From Candidatus Siliceabacter maunaloa (GTDB taxonomy: Bacteria; Actinomycetota; Thermoleophilia; Solirubrobacterales; Solirubrobacteraceae), in NCBI GenBank assembly GCA_024330185.1, contig JANDLV010000023.1:1-59573 (forward strand): a stretch of DNA of 59,573 nt, in the 5' to 3' direction. Shown here in pieces: positions 42,089 to 50,894 of the stretch (position 1 is its first letter; each line of letters begins with the position of its first letter). A program made the position numbers and the translations under genes. Under the pieces are notes generated by a model. The model did no database searches. It saw only the letters and a program-made list of their open reading frames with translations, and was not told where the DNA came from.

Positions 42089-42784
42089 ATGAGCTGGACG
42101 GTCGAGCTGGACACCGCCCCCGGGCGCGGGCAGGACGAAGAGGCCATGACGGTCACCTGGGACGACGGGCGCACCGAGCGCATGCGCCTGCACGAGTACG
42201 AGCGCGTGTACGCGATCCCGGGCCTGTACGAGGAGGTCGTCCAGAACCGGCTGGACTGCCTGGGCCCGGCGGTGCTCGCGGACGCGCTTGTCGACGCCGC
42301 GGGCTCCGACGCACCGCGCGTGTTCGACCTCGGGGCTGGCAACGGCGTCGTGGGCTCCGAGCTGCACGAGCGTGGCGTGGAGGTCCTGGTCGGCTCGGAC
42401 AACATCGCCGCCGCGCGCGACGCGGCACACCGCGACAGGCCGGGCCTCTACGCGGAGTACCTGGTCGGGGAGGTCGAGGCGCTCGACCCGGTCGCCCTCG
42501 TCGGACGCCACCGGCTGGACGCGCTGGTCTGCGCGGGTGCGCTGGGGCTGGGCCACATCACGGCCGACGCCTTCGGTGCGCTGTGGGCGCCCTTCCCCGC
42601 GGGCGCCGTGTTCGCGGCCAGCGTGCGCGAGGATCTCGCCCGCCCGGGCGGGAGCGACTTCGGCGACTGGCTCGCCGACCCCCCGGCGGGCACCGAGATC
42701 GTGCGCAGCGAGCGCTTCCGCCACCGCCTCACCATGGCCGGCGACGAGCTGCACTACATGGCCGTGGTCGCTCGCAAGGCGTGA
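42089..42784 (+). CDS. Class I SAM-dependent methyltransferase
   Basis: This 231-residue protein has motif I VFDLGAGNGVVGSELHERG (about 78-96), the acidic motif II region VEVLVGSDNIAAARDAA and LDALVCAGALGLGHI as the post-motif strand. The N-terminal segment (LHEYERVYAIPGLYEEVV) is a cap over the pocket. The substrate is unknown. ATG 42089 is chosen over 42071 because TAGGGT lies seven bases before it. The next gene, methylmalonyl-CoA epimerase, has its own -10 box. Confidence 0.82.
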   Translation: MSWTVELDTAPGRGQDEEAMTVTWDDGRTERMRLHEYERVYAIPGLYEEVVQNRLDCLGPAVLADALVDAAGSDAPRVFDLGAGNGVVGSELHERGVEVLVGSDNIAAARDAAHRDRPGLYAEYLVGEVEALDPVALVGRHRLDALVCAGALGLGHITADAFGALWAPFPAGAVFAASVREDLARPGGSDFGDWLADPPAGTEIVRSERFRHRLTMAGDELHYMAVVARKA

Positions 42785-42800
42785 GCCACCGCGCGGCGGC

Positions 42801-42806
42801 TAGGCT
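42801..42806 (+). promoter_or_regulatory. -10 box of the epimerase gene
   Basis: TAGGCT lies exactly seven bases before GTG 42814. This supports GTG 42814 over GTG 42781 as start. Confidence 0.4.
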
Positions 42807-42813
42807 CCCGACC

Positions 42814-43227
42814 GTGTTCGCCCGCATCGACCACATCGGCGTGGCCGTCGAGGACCTCGACGCGGCGCTCGCGCTCTACGGCGGCTCCTTCGCGATGGCC
42901 ACCGCGCACCGCGTGACCGTCGCGGAGCAGGGCGTCGAGGCCGTGCTGCTCGACGTGGGGGAGAACCACGTCGAGCTGATGGCCCCGCTGGGGCCCGACA
43001 CGCCGGTGGGGAAGTTCCTCGCCAAGAGGGGCCCAGGCCTGCACCACGTCGCCTACCAGGTGAGCGACGTCGAAGCCGAGCTGGGGCGCCTGCGCGACGC
43101 GGGAGTGCAGCTCATCGACGACGTGCCGCGCACCGGCCTGCGCGATTCGCGCGTCGCCTTCCTGCAGCTCGACTCGACCGGCGGCGTGCTCACCGAGATC
43201 GTCCAACCCGCCGAGGGAGCTCACTGA
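42814..43227 (+). CDS. mce: Methylmalonyl-CoA epimerase
   Basis: This 137-residue VOC-fold protein opens MFARIDHIGVAVEDLDAALA with metal ligand His7, then VEAVLLDVGENHVELMAPLG (Glu ligand), GLHHVAYQVSDVEAEL (His) and GVLTEIVQP (Glu). This four-ligand pattern and the length match methylmalonyl-CoA epimerase, which interconverts the (S) and (R) forms in propionyl-CoA metabolism. A glyoxalase-like enzyme is the alternative. Confidence 0.85.
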   Translation: MFARIDHIGVAVEDLDAALALYGGSFAMATAHRVTVAEQGVEAVLLDVGENHVELMAPLGPDTPVGKFLAKRGPGLHHVAYQVSDVEAELGRLRDAGVQLIDDVPRTGLRDSRVAFLQLDSTGGVLTEIVQPAEGAH

Positions 43228-43228
43228 C

Positions 43229-43447
43229 ATGGCCGAAGGCTTCGAGCGCATCTCCATCGGCTTCCAGGCCTCGATGCCGCTCTCGTTCCGCGTCTCGCGC
43301 GAGGAGCTCGACCGCCTCTTGGGCGCCCTGGGCAGCGAGGGCTGGCACGACCTCACCGGCGACGACGGCACCGTGCGCCTCAACCTCCAGCACGTCCTGT
43401 ACGTGCGCACCGAGCGCCAGGAGCACCGCGTGGGCTTCGGGTCGTAG
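43229..43447 (+). CDS. Small hypothetical protein with a decayed copy at 49.7 kb
   Basis: This 72-residue protein starts at ATG 43229, one base after the epimerase stop, so it is cotranscribed. MAEGFERISIGFQASMPLSF, then REELDRLLGALGSEGWHDL and VRLNLQHVLYVRTERQEHRV suggest a small alpha-beta fold with a final strand. No known family. A frameshifted second copy at 49674-49890 shares ERISLGFQAS and LNLQHVLF segments. Confidence 0.7.
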   Translation: MAEGFERISIGFQASMPLSFRVSREELDRLLGALGSEGWHDLTGDDGTVRLNLQHVLYVRTERQEHRVGFGS

Positions 43448-43463
43448 GCCGCCCGCGGCGCGC

Positions 43464-43637
43464 CTACGACGTGGCGGGCCCGCTGCCGCGGAACTCGTCG
43501 ATGATGGCCAGAAGCTCGCGGCGCTGCGCTCGCATCTCGTCGCGCTGGTCGCGCATCTCCTCGCGGCCATCCTCGAGCTGGCTGATCATGCGAGCCAGGT
43601 GCCCGTCCATGCGGATGAGGGACTCCTCCTCGGACAT
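43464..43637 (-). CDS. Small coiled-coil protein with a decayed copy at 53 kb
   Basis: This 57-residue product is MSEEESLIRMDGHLARMISQ, then a strongly charged helix (EEMRDQRDEMRAQRRELLAI) and IDEFRGSGPATS. The repeated M-R-x-Q-R pattern predicts a coiled coil. GACAAT lies six bases before the ATG as a -10 box. A decayed relative with EMRDQRAGAQAQRKALLAII is at 52950-53180. Function unknown. Confidence 0.6.
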   Translation of the reverse strand: MSEEESLIRMDGHLARMISQLEDGREEMRDQRDEMRAQRRELLAIIDEFRGSGPATS

Positions 43638-43708
43638 GGGACCATTGTCGCACGGTCTGTCTGGCTTTTCCGCGCCCTGTGCCGAGAGTGCGCCATCCTC
43701 GCGACAAG

Positions 43709-43714
43709 TAGCAT
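43709..43714 (+). promoter_or_regulatory. -10 box of the VapB-like gene
   Basis: TAGCAT lies seven bases before ATG 43722, predicting a leaderless toxin-antitoxin message. Confidence 0.4.
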
Positions 43715-43721
43715 TACCGTC

Positions 43722-43946
43722 ATGGTCAGCGAGACGCGCTCGATCTCGTTCGATGAGGCGGTGCTCGCCGAGGCGGAGTCCCGCGTCGCGGCGACCGGAG
43801 GGAATCTCTCGGCGTTCGTCAACGCGGCGGTGCTCCACGAACTGCGCATCGCCCGGGGGCGCGAGCTCCTTGCCGACGACGATGCGCGTCTCGGTCCGGT
43901 GCCCGAGTCGGTGCGGGCGCAGGTCGCGGCGCAGTGGCCGGCCTGA
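43722..43946 (+). CDS. VapB-like (ribbon-helix-helix) antitoxin
   Basis: This 74-residue protein runs MVSETRSISFDEAVLAEAES, RVAATGGNLSAFVNAAVLHE, then a tail with DDDARLGPVPESVRAQVAAQ. The short beta-strand plus two helices (AFVNAAVLHEL) fit a ribbon-helix-helix antitoxin, and the C-terminus would wrap the PIN toxin. It overlaps the toxin gene by 13 bases. A strong call from context, moderate from sequence. Confidence 0.75.
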   Translation: MVSETRSISFDEAVLAEAESRVAATGGNLSAFVNAAVLHELRIARGRELLADDDARLGPVPESVRAQVAAQWPA

Positions 43947-44308
43947 CGCTGGATGCCGGCGCGCTGATCGCCTACGAGCGCGGAGATCCACGAGCACGGG
44001 AGATCCTGGCTCTTGCGTTCAGCCGAGGTGCCGCGCCCACCGTCCCGGCGATCGCGCTGGCCGAGGTCTGGCGTGGCGACGCCAAGGACGCGCGGGTGGC
44101 GCGACTGCTCAAGGCGTGCGCCATCGAACCGGTCGACCAGTCGGTGGCCCGTGCGGCTGGAAGACTGCGCCGAAAGACTCCGGGTGCCGGTACGGTCGAT
44201 GCCTGCATCGCCGTCGGAGCCCGCCAGCGCGGAGACGCCGTCGCAACCTCGGACCCCGACGACATGCGGCGCCTGCTCGGTCCGGGACGCACGGTCCTGC
44301 ACGTCTGA
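43934..44308 (+). CDS. VapC-type PIN-domain toxin
   Basis: This 124-residue protein starts at GTG 43934 inside the antitoxin frame. PIN residues are Asp in LTLDAGALIAYERGD, Glu in IALAEVWRGD, Asp in GAGTVDACIAVGARQ and Asp in ATSDPDDMRRL. It is a predicted Mg-dependent RNase. This is the third toxin-antitoxin pair in the window, after TacAT and Phd-VapC. Confidence 0.83.
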   Translation: MAGLTLDAGALIAYERGDPRAREILALAFSRGAAPTVPAIALAEVWRGDAKDARVARLLKACAIEPVDQSVARAAGRLRRKTPGAGTVDACIAVGARQRGDAVATSDPDDMRRLLGPGRTVLHV

Positions 44309-45253
44309 TCAGCCCGGCGACTCGCGGATGATCGCGCCCGACGCGTCGCGCCATGTCACCGTGGCGCGGAAGAAGTCGTCCGCCGTCCCGGGCACCTCGA
44401 AGGCGAAGGTGTTGTCGACCACGTCACCCGCGTACTCGTCCTCGTCGGTCTCGACCACGACCTGCGCGACCCCGTCGGGCACCACGCCGGCGAAGGACAG
44501 CGGGCCCTCGCGGGGTCCCGCGTACGTCACGCTTGACACGCCGCCCTCGCTCGCCTCGCTCGCCGGCTTCCCGCCGCCGGAGCCCGTCGAGCTGCCCGTC
44601 GCGTGCAGCACCAGTAGCTGATCGCCCCGCAGGCGAGCGCGCCATTGCGCTTGGTGGCGCGCCATGAGGTCGGCGGCGGCCTCGCGAACCTGGGCCGGCT
44701 CGGTGGCCGCCGCCCGGTCCAGCGCCTGGGCCTGGGCGGCCAGACACGAGCGGGGGTCGGCGGCCCGGCGCCCCAGCGCGGCGGGGCCGCGGAGCACGAC
44801 CACCGTGAACACCGAGCCGTCGGGCGCCTCGAGCCGCCGCACGTAGTCGGCCAGGATCACCCCGCCCAGCGGCGCGCTGTCGGGGTTCTCGCGCCACCGC
44901 TGGGGCACGGTGTCGCCCGGTCTGGCCGGTCGGCGCAGGAAGCCGAAGGCGTCGAGCGTCTCGGGCTGCGGGGCGGCGTCGCTGTAGCGGGCGGGCGGCT
45001 GCGGACCCTCCTCGCAGGCGGGCATGCCCTGAGCCTCGGTCACCGCGGAGGAGAACAGGTCCTGCGTCCGCGCGCGGTCGTCGGACCCCAGCATCCCCGC
45101 GGCTACGGCAACGCTCCCGGCCGGCACGACGAGCGCGGCGGCCAGTGCCAGTGCGCGTCCCGTCCACCACCCGCGGCGATCGGTCGGGGCCTGTGCGGCC
45201 CGCCCGCGCACAGCGCCGCGCAGCTGGCGCTCCAGGTCGTCGAATCCACTCAT
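44309..45253 (-). CDS. Membrane-anchored protein downstream of the ECF sigma factor, putative anti-sigma factor
   Basis: In this 314-residue protein, residues 1-28 are cytoplasmic (MSGFDDLERQLRGAVRGRAA), 30-54 form one membrane helix, and the rest is extracytoplasmic. The outer domain contains TVPQRWRENPDSAPLGGVIL, SVFTVVVLRGPAALGRRAAD and VSSVTYAGPREGPLSFAGVV, with no enzyme motif. It overlaps the sigma gene (ATGA at 45250-45253). The layout fits anti-sigma control, but there is no zinc-type ZAS motif, so the cytoplasmic inhibitor region would be very short. Confidence 0.6.
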   Translation of the reverse strand: MSGFDDLERQLRGAVRGRAAQAPTDRRGWWTGRALALAAALVVPAGSVAVAAGMLGSDDRARTQDLFSSAVTEAQGMPACEEGPQPPARYSDAAPQPETLDAFGFLRRPARPGDTVPQRWRENPDSAPLGGVILADYVRRLEAPDGSVFTVVVLRGPAALGRRAADPRSCLAAQAQALDRAAATEPAQVREAAADLMARHQAQWRARLRGDQLLVLHATGSSTGSGGGKPASEASEGGVSSVTYAGPREGPLSFAGVVPDGVAQVVVETDEDEYAGDVVDNTFAFEVPGTADDFFRATVTWRDASGAIIRESPG

Positions 45254-45807
45254 GTCGCCTGCCTCCCCAGCTCGTTTCGCATCCTGCCCAGCCCGCGGCT
45301 GACCCGCTGGCGCACCACGGCCTCCGAGCAGTGCATCTGGTCCGCGATCTCGCGGTAGGAGCGCTCCTCGACCACCCGCGCGACCACCGCGTCGCGCTGC
45401 TCGCGGGGAAGCTGCGCCACCAGCGCCTCCGCCGCGCCGCCGTCCGCGCAGGCCAGCTCCTCGACACGCAGCAGGTCGGCGTCATCCAGCGCGATCGGCT
45501 CCAGGCCCAGCCGCCGGCGCGCACCGGCCTCGACCCGCCCGCGGCGCAGGCTCTCGCGCAGCTTGTTGGCAGCGATGCCGAACAGCCACGCGCCGGCCGG
45601 GGCCTGGCCCGCGCGGAAGCTCGCGCAGCCGGCGGCCGCCGCGGCGAAGGTCTCGGCCACGAGATCGAAGGTCAGCTCGCGGTCACCGACGCGTCGCAGG
45701 AAGAAGCCGGTCACGCCGGGCAGATGACGGCGGTAGAACACGGCGAACGCGTCGCCGCCGCCGCGGGCCGCGGCCTCCAGCAGCGCTTCGTCGGGACGGT
45801 CCATCAC
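45250..45807 (-). CDS. ECF-subfamily RNA polymerase sigma factor
   Basis: This 185-residue protein has region 2 (FAVFYRRHLPGVTGFFLRRV, then LTFDLVAETFAAAAAG and APAGAWLFGIAANKLRESLR) and region 4 (LPREQRDAVVARVVEERSYR then EIADQMHCSEAVVRQRVSRG), the sigma-70 HTH. It directs RNA polymerase to a small regulon. It is cotranscribed with the membrane protein gene downstream. Start is GTG at 45807 or the ATG one codon later. Confidence 0.88.
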   Translation of the reverse strand: MMDRPDEALLEAAARGGGDAFAVFYRRHLPGVTGFFLRRVGDRELTFDLVAETFAAAAAGCASFRAGQAPAGAWLFGIAANKLRESLRRGRVEAGARRRLGLEPIALDDADLLRVEELACADGGAAEALVAQLPREQRDAVVARVVEERSYREIADQMHCSEAVVRQRVSRGLGRMRNELGRQAT

Positions 45808-45847
45808 CCCGTACTTTGCGCGACGGCGGCGACTGTGACGCCGGTGC

Positions 45848-46087
45848 CTACAACCTTCGCCGCACCAGCGTCAGCACCCGTTCCTGCGCGCGGTGGCGCA
45901 GCGTGCGGTCGTCCCAGCGGCCGGGGTGCATGCGCTCGCTGACCTGCAGGTCGGCCTCGAAGCACTCGGTGAGCTGTGCCGCGAGCTCCTTGGACTGGAC
46001 GCACAGCGTGGCCTCGTCGTGGAGCTGGAAGGAGCGGTTGTCGAAGTTGACCGAGCCCACCGACGACCAGGCGCCGTCGACGACGAG
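45848..46087 (-). pseudogene. Phospholipase D/cardiolipin synthase fragment, copy 1 (C-terminal only)
   Basis: The minus strand encodes SSVGSVNFDNRSFQLHDEAT, CVQSKELAAQLTECFEADLQ and the end ERVLTLVRRRL, the last third of a PLD-superfamily protein after its second HKD motif. DNA is about 95% identical by eye to 48889-49136. The homology stops abruptly near 46087, where the 3' end of the lipoprotein pseudogene begins. A truncated duplicate. Confidence 0.8.
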
Positions 46088-46099
46088 GGCATTCGAGTC

Positions 46100-46622
46100 C
46101 TAGCGTATGTATATGTAGACAGCGGCGTTGTTGCCGCCGGTGCATACAACCGCTATGCCACCTTGCAGCTCATTGTGTATGTCTCGCTGGTCACCGGACT
46201 CGAAGCTTCGACCCGCGAGCCCCCTCCGCTGGCTTCATAGGTAGGCGTCGCGAACCAGGCGGGCGAACGGACAACTCGTCACCGAATTGAGCGAGAGACC
46301 ATCGCCACAAGAAGAGGATTCGCCGCCGCCACTAGGACTTCGCGCACGGGGCTGGCTTCTAGGCGCCGACGACTACGCGGACCGCTCACCCTCGCTTCGC
46401 AGCTCCTCGAGCTCCTCGCGCAGCTCTTCCGCATCGGCCATTGCAGCCTCGCTGCGTTGCGCGGCGCGCTCCTCGCAGCGAGCATCGGATTCCGCCCGCG
46501 CGACCTCATCGGCCCTCAGCCACTGTGCCGCTGCACGCCGCCATGCCTCCTGACAACGCGAGTGCTCCCAACACGCAGAGCTCCGCGCGCGAGAGCAGCC
46601 CACCACCACGACCTCGTGTCAT
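46100..46622 (-). pseudogene. Decayed copy of the SPVTGxTYTM lipoprotein gene
   Basis: Translation in shifting frames matches the intact gene at 50892-51416: MTRGRGGGLLSRAELCVLGA and MAAC at the start (46622), ARAESDARCEERAAQRSEAA, SSSCGDGLSLNSVTSCPFAR, then SSPVTSETYTMSCKVA and a final GGNNAAVYI. At least three frameshifts and internal stops are present. The same AAGGGGA ribosome site precedes the dead start. Confidence 0.8.
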
Positions 46623-46681
46623 ATCCGTCCCCTTGTGTATCGGCCACCGGCCCAAACCGTCCCAGTGATGAACTCGATACA

Positions 46682-47137
46682 AAGGAGCGCCTGGGTCCCG
46701 GCTGGCGCGTCGGCGCGGGCCTCGCCGCCGTGCCGGGCCTGGACCGCGTCACGGCCCTGGGCGCCCGCCTGGCCTTCCGCCCCGAACACGGCATGGCCCT
46801 GAGCGCACGCAACAACCCTGCGGCCCGCGACCTCGTGCGCCACGCGCTGGCCGACGTGGGGCGCAACTCGAGCCTCGCACGCTCCTGGGCGCCCTTCGCC
46901 CGCCGCCGGCCCGCCGGCCAGCAGCGCCACCTGCTCGAGGCCTACCCCACGCTCGACCTCCCCGTCCTGCTCCTGTGGGCGGCCAGGACCGCTACCACCC
47001 GCTGGCCACCGCCGAGGAGACGCTGCCTCCTCCCCGACGCCCAGCTCCGCGTGTTCCAGGGAACCGGTTTCCTGCTGGCCTACGACGACCCCGTCGGCGT
47101 CGCGCGCGAACTCAAGGCGTTCTGCCCGAAGCCCTAG
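46682..47137 (+). pseudogene. Alpha/beta hydrolase C-terminal fragment
   Basis: The frame reads LGPGWRVGAGLAAVPGLDRV and later AYPTLDLPVLLLW, then shifts to WGGQDRYHPLATAEETL (the catalytic-Asp loop, with D-R-Y-H-P) and back to LLPDAQLRVFQGTGFLLAYD with the catalytic-type segment before the end at TAG 47137. The nucleophile half is missing. Two frameshifts plus N-terminal truncation mark it as dead. Confidence 0.65.
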
Positions 47138-47207
47138 CTAGCAAGTTCGCGTCGCCGTCGCTAGAGTGCCGCCGGCAGGGAGCGCACAACAATCTAAAGG
47201 GGACGGG

Positions 47208-48575
47208 ATGACGTGGCGGTGGACACGCGGCGCCTTGGCGGGCGCGCTGGCGATGGTCGTCGTGGGAGCCGGCGCGGCGAGCGCCAGCGCGTCGACGATC
47301 GAGGTGAGCGTGAGCGCGGACCCGACGGAGGACCGGGCGTTCACGGTGACAGCAACGGGCACGATCGATGAGGACGAAGGCGTGTACGTCTCGGTGAAGC
47401 CGGCGGGAGGTGCGGGTTGCGACCCAGTAGCGAACAGGGACATCACAGTCATCTCCGCCAACCCCCGACCAGGCGGGTACTCGCTCCAGGAGCCCTTGAC
47501 ACTGGACGAGAATGGGTCCTACCTGCTCTGTGGCTACGTCGACAATCGGTTCGACTCGAGCGACGTGCGGGCAAGCACAACGGTCCCTCTGACCGTTCGC
47601 CCTGCTAATGCCACGATCGGGTTCGCCAACCCGCCGCGCGTCCAGCCGGAGCAGACATTCGCCCTCCGCGTCGCCGGCGCGACAGAAGTGGGTCGCGAGG
47701 TGTTCGTGACCAGCAAGCCGGCCGGCGGCGCACCATGCGGTGCGGCCTACGACCTCACGGACGATGACAGCGACATCATCTTCGGACGCGACGTCAATGG
47801 CGCCTACGACATCACCGAGGCGATCAGTTTCTCGGAGACTGGCTCCTACCTGCTCTGTGCCTGGGTACAAGAGTTCCGCGGAGACCTCAAGCCTGAGGCC
47901 GCCGCGACATCGCAGATTGATGTCGGCACACCCTCCCTCGGAGGCCCTATGACGGCCATCCCGCCCTTCGCCGCGAAGCTGGAGGTGGATCGTGCCCGGG
48001 TACTGCGCTCCGACCGCCGGCTCGACGTGCTCGCGCCGATTACCGCGCGGGCCTCGGGCGACGTGCAAGTCGCCTTCCGGGCGGCCGGGAGGACCGAGAG
48101 CTTCGGCGCCGAGATCGACTCGGCGAACCGGCGCGTGCGCTTCAACCGCGGCATCCCGCGGTCGCAGGCCAACCTGGGCACCGGCATCCTGACCCTGACC
48201 TATCCCGGCGACGCCGACACCCAGCCTCAGGAGGTCCGCCTGCGCGCCGCGTCGCAGCAGGCTCGCCTCGATGCCAACCGACCCCGCATCGAGGACGGAC
48301 GGCTCAAGGCCAGCGGCGACATCACGTCACGGGCACGCGGCGTCGTGCGCCTCCAGCTCCTCTATGAGCCGCCCGGCCAGCCGACGGTCACGCTGGAGTT
48401 CAACACACCGATCAGCGACGGGCGCTACAGCTTCGACGAGGAGCTGTCGCCCGACCAGCTCAGCGGCCTTGCCGGGCGCCGGGGCGTCGTGCACTCCTAC
48501 ACGCTGTTCACGGGCTACTTCGAGCGGCGGATACGCGGCGAGATGCAGTCGTTCCAGGTCGTCGGCCAGCCGTAG
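47208..48575 (+). CDS. Secreted Ig-like repeat protein
   Basis: This 455-residue protein begins at ATG 47208 with AAAGGGGAC upstream. A signal peptide (MTWRWTRGALAGALAMVVVG, cleavage near residue 32 after ASAS) leads to two beta-sandwich repeats with matching ends: DENGSYLLCGYVDN and SETGSYLLCAWVQE, each preceded by VYVSVKPAGGAGCDP or VFVTSKPAGGAPCG. Each repeat has two Cys that could form a disulfide. The last 180 residues form another beta-rich domain (GVVRLQLLYEPPGQPTVTLE). Extracellular, function unknown. It is intact amid a zone of pseudogenes. Confidence 0.75.
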   Translation: MTWRWTRGALAGALAMVVVGAGAASASASTIEVSVSADPTEDRAFTVTATGTIDEDEGVYVSVKPAGGAGCDPVANRDITVISANPRPGGYSLQEPLTLDENGSYLLCGYVDNRFDSSDVRASTTVPLTVRPANATIGFANPPRVQPEQTFALRVAGATEVGREVFVTSKPAGGAPCGAAYDLTDDDSDIIFGRDVNGAYDITEAISFSETGSYLLCAWVQEFRGDLKPEAAATSQIDVGTPSLGGPMTAIPPFAAKLEVDRARVLRSDRRLDVLAPITARASGDVQVAFRAAGRTESFGAEIDSANRRVRFNRGIPRSQANLGTGILTLTYPGDADTQPQEVRLRAASQQARLDANRPRIEDGRLKASGDITSRARGVVRLQLLYEPPGQPTVTLEFNTPISDGRYSFDEELSPDQLSGLAGRRGVVHSYTLFTGYFERRIRGEMQSFQVVGQP

Positions 48576-48739
48576 GCGTCGACCATCGAAAGCGTGCAGG
48601 CGCCGATCCCGTGAGCAGCAACTCAGGAGCAGAGTCCCACCTGTCGACACCAGCAGCGCCTCGGTGCGAACGCCGCAGCGCCCTACCCGGCAGCACGATC
48701 GCATCGGACGAGTCCGGACATCGTGGGCGCTCAAGGGGA

Positions 48740-48859
48740 ATGATGGTGTTCCGCATTCGGTTTGTCCTCGTGATCGGGGTGGCGTGCGCGGTGCGCGCCT
48801 CCTGGTCGGCTGTGGAGGGCGGGCAGGGCGGGCAGGGCGGGCGCCCAAGATCGACCTAG
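48740..48859 (+). pseudogene. Lipoprotein signal fragment related to the serine hydrolase gene
   Basis: Behind AAGGGGAATG, the frame reads MMVFRIRFVLVIGVACAVRA. The bases GTGGCGTGCGCGGTG are identical to the start of the gene at 51515, and a shifted frame gives LLVGCGGRAGRAG where a lipobox would be. It ends at TAG 48857-48859. It looks like the frameshifted 5' scrap of a second copy of that gene. Confidence 0.45.
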
Positions 48860-48888
48860 CGGTTGGTCGGAGCTCCCCTGCACGCCGC

Positions 48889-49673
48889 CTACAGCTCCCG
48901 CCGCACCAGCGTCAGCGCCCGTTCCTGCGCGCAGTGGCGCAGCGTGCGGTCGTCCCAGCGGCCGGGGCGCATGCGCTCGCTGACCTGCAGGTCGGCCTCG
49001 AAGCACGCGGTGAGCTGGGCCGCGAGCTCGTCGGACTGCACGCACAGGGTGGCCTCGTCGTGGAGCTGGAAGGAGCGGTTGTCGAAGTTGACCGAGCCCA
49101 CCGACGACCAGGCGCCGTCGACGACGAGCGTCTTGGCGTGCAGCATGGTGGGCTGGTACTCGTGGATCTCCACGCCGGCCTCCAGCAGCTCCTCGTAGGC
49201 GGCGCGGCCCGCGGCGCGCACGATCGGCTTGTCGATGTGCGGGCCGGGGACCAGGACGCGGATGGTCACGCCGCGCTCGCGGGCCTCGACCAGGGCGTCG
49301 ATGAAGGCGCTGCGTGGCGCGAAGTAGGCGGCGGTGAGGTCCAGCGTGCGCTGCGCGCAGGCGATGGCCAGGTAGTAGAGGGCCTCCACGTTGGTGTCGC
49401 CCACGCCCGGCGCGCGAGCGCACGAGCTGCATCGGACCGCCGTCGGCGGTGCGCTCCAGGTCGGGGAGGTGGGCGTCGCCGACCAGCACGCGGCCCGTGG
49501 CCTCCAGCCAGCTCTCGGCAAAGGCGCCCTGGAGGCCCCGCACCACCGGCCCGCGCACCCGCAGGTGGGTGTCGCGCCAGTGGTCGGGGTCCTGGGCGTT
49601 GCCGGTCCACTCCTGCGCGATGCCCACGCCGCCGATCATCCCCACGCTCCCGTCGGCGACGAGGATCTTGCCT
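48889..49673 (-). pseudogene. Phospholipase D/cardiolipin synthase pseudogene, copy 2
   Basis: From the truncated start, GKILVADGSVGMIGGVGIAQ (end of HKD motif 1) leads to DPDHWRDTHLRVRGPVVRGL, then a frameshift near 49410, then GVGDTNVEALYYLAIACAQR, FAPRSAFIDALVEARERGV, the second HKD motif MLHAKTLVVDG and VNFDNRSFQLHDEATL. The N-terminal third is missing. Abrupt junction at 49673 with a fragment of the small gene family of 43229. The intact protein would have transferred phosphatidyl groups at the membrane. Confidence 0.82.
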
Positions 49674-49890
49674 CGAGCGCATCTCCCTCGGCTTCCAGGC
49701 GTCGGGGCCGCTCTCCTCCGCGTCTCGCGCGAGGATCTCGACGGCTCCTGGCCGCACTGGGGACCGAGGGATGGCACGACCAAGCCTGCGACGCCAGCAC
49801 CGTGCGCCTCAACCTCCAGCACGTGCTCTTCGTGCACCCCGAGCGCTCCAAGCACCGCGTGGGGCTTCGGCGCCTGAGCGGCCCCGCCAC
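49674..49890 (+). pseudogene. Frameshifted copy of the 43229-43447 gene
   Basis: LERISLGFQASGPLS begins right at the junction; after a frameshift the DNA matches DGTTKPATPAPCASTSSTC in one frame and VRLNLQHVLFVHPERSKHRV in the correct one. It aligns along nearly the whole 72-codon gene at 43229-43447, lacking only the first five codons. Confidence 0.7.
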
Positions 49891-49893
49891 CTC

Positions 49894-50894
49894 TAGATGA
49901 CTGATTCCGTTCCGCGGGTGGCGGAGCGGGATCGCGAGGGGGCATAGAAAGGGTGTCGAAGGTCGGCGTTGCTTACGCCAACGTCGACTCCCTCAAGGAG
50001 GTGGTCCACGTGACCGCCGATCTCGACACCCTTCTGAGCGCACTTTACGTGCTGGCAGACGATCTCCTGCCGCGCCGTCGCCGTGCACGCAGACGCCCGC
50101 AGATCACCGACGCCGAGCTCGTCTGCCTGGCGGTCGCGCAGGTCCTGCTCGACGTGGCCTCCGAGCGACGGTTCCTGCGCTTGGCGATGTGCCGACTGGG
50201 CCACCTGTTCCCATATCTCCCAAGCAGCCCGCCTACAACAAGCGGATGCGCGCGTTGGCCCCCCAGATCGTCACGCTGCTCAACGCGTTGGCATTCTCCT
50301 CGCCGTCGTGGTGTGACAACATCAGGCTGCTGGACTCCACCCCGGTGCCGTGCGGCCAATCACGCGAGACGGTCAAGCGCTCGGAGTTCGCCGGCCACGG
50401 CGCCTACGGCTACTGCGCCAGCCACAGCCGCTACTTCTGGGGCTTTTGGCTGTACCTGCTGTGCGCCAGCGACGGCATGCCGATCGCCTTCGAGCTGGCC
50501 GCCGCCAACGTCCCCCAACGCGAGGTCGCCGCCGAAATGCTCGCCCGCGTCGACCTCCACGGCCACCGTGATCGCCGACAAGGGCTTCGCCGGCCGCGAC
50601 TTCGAGCACCTCATGGCAGAACTCGGCGCGACCTTCCAACGCCCCGACCGCAAAGGCGAAGAACCCAAGTTCGGCGGCCTGGGTGCCATCCGCCAATGGA
50701 TCGAGAGCGTGTTCGACACACTCAAGGGCCAACTCTCCCTCGAACATCACGGCGCGATCACCATGCCCGGCCTGATGACCCGCGTCGCCCAACGACTGCT
50801 GGCCCTCGCCGCCGGCCTGTGGCACAACTGGACGACCAACGACCCAGGCCGCAACCTCACCGCCTACGACCACTAACACGGAATCGCTCATCTA
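49894..50894. mobile_element. IS982-family insertion sequence (degenerate)
   Basis: Terminal inverted repeats TAGATGACTGATTCCGT (49894-49910) and the complement of TAGATGAGCGATTCCGT (50878-50894) match at 15 of 17 bases and enclose about 1.0 kb with one transposase frame set. CTAG occurs at both outer junctions (from 49893 and 50892). The right repeat covers the stop codon of the neighbouring lipoprotein gene. Confidence 0.75.
50010..50876 (+). pseudogene. IS982-family transposase, frameshifted
   Basis: GTG 50010 follows a perfect AAGGAGGTG. VTADLDTLLSALYVLADDLL and ITDAELVCLAVAQVLLDVAS are the IS982 N-terminus. Near 50216 the frame shifts to give YNKRMRALAPQIVTLLNALA, IRLLDSTPVPCGQSRETVKR (first Asp) and YCASHSRYFWGFWLYLLCAS. 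Near 50560 it shifts back to VIADKGFAGRDFEHL (second Asp) and IESVFDTLKGQLSLEHHGAI (Glu), ending LTAYDH. All DDE residues remain, but two frameshifts should prevent a full product. Confidence 0.85.
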
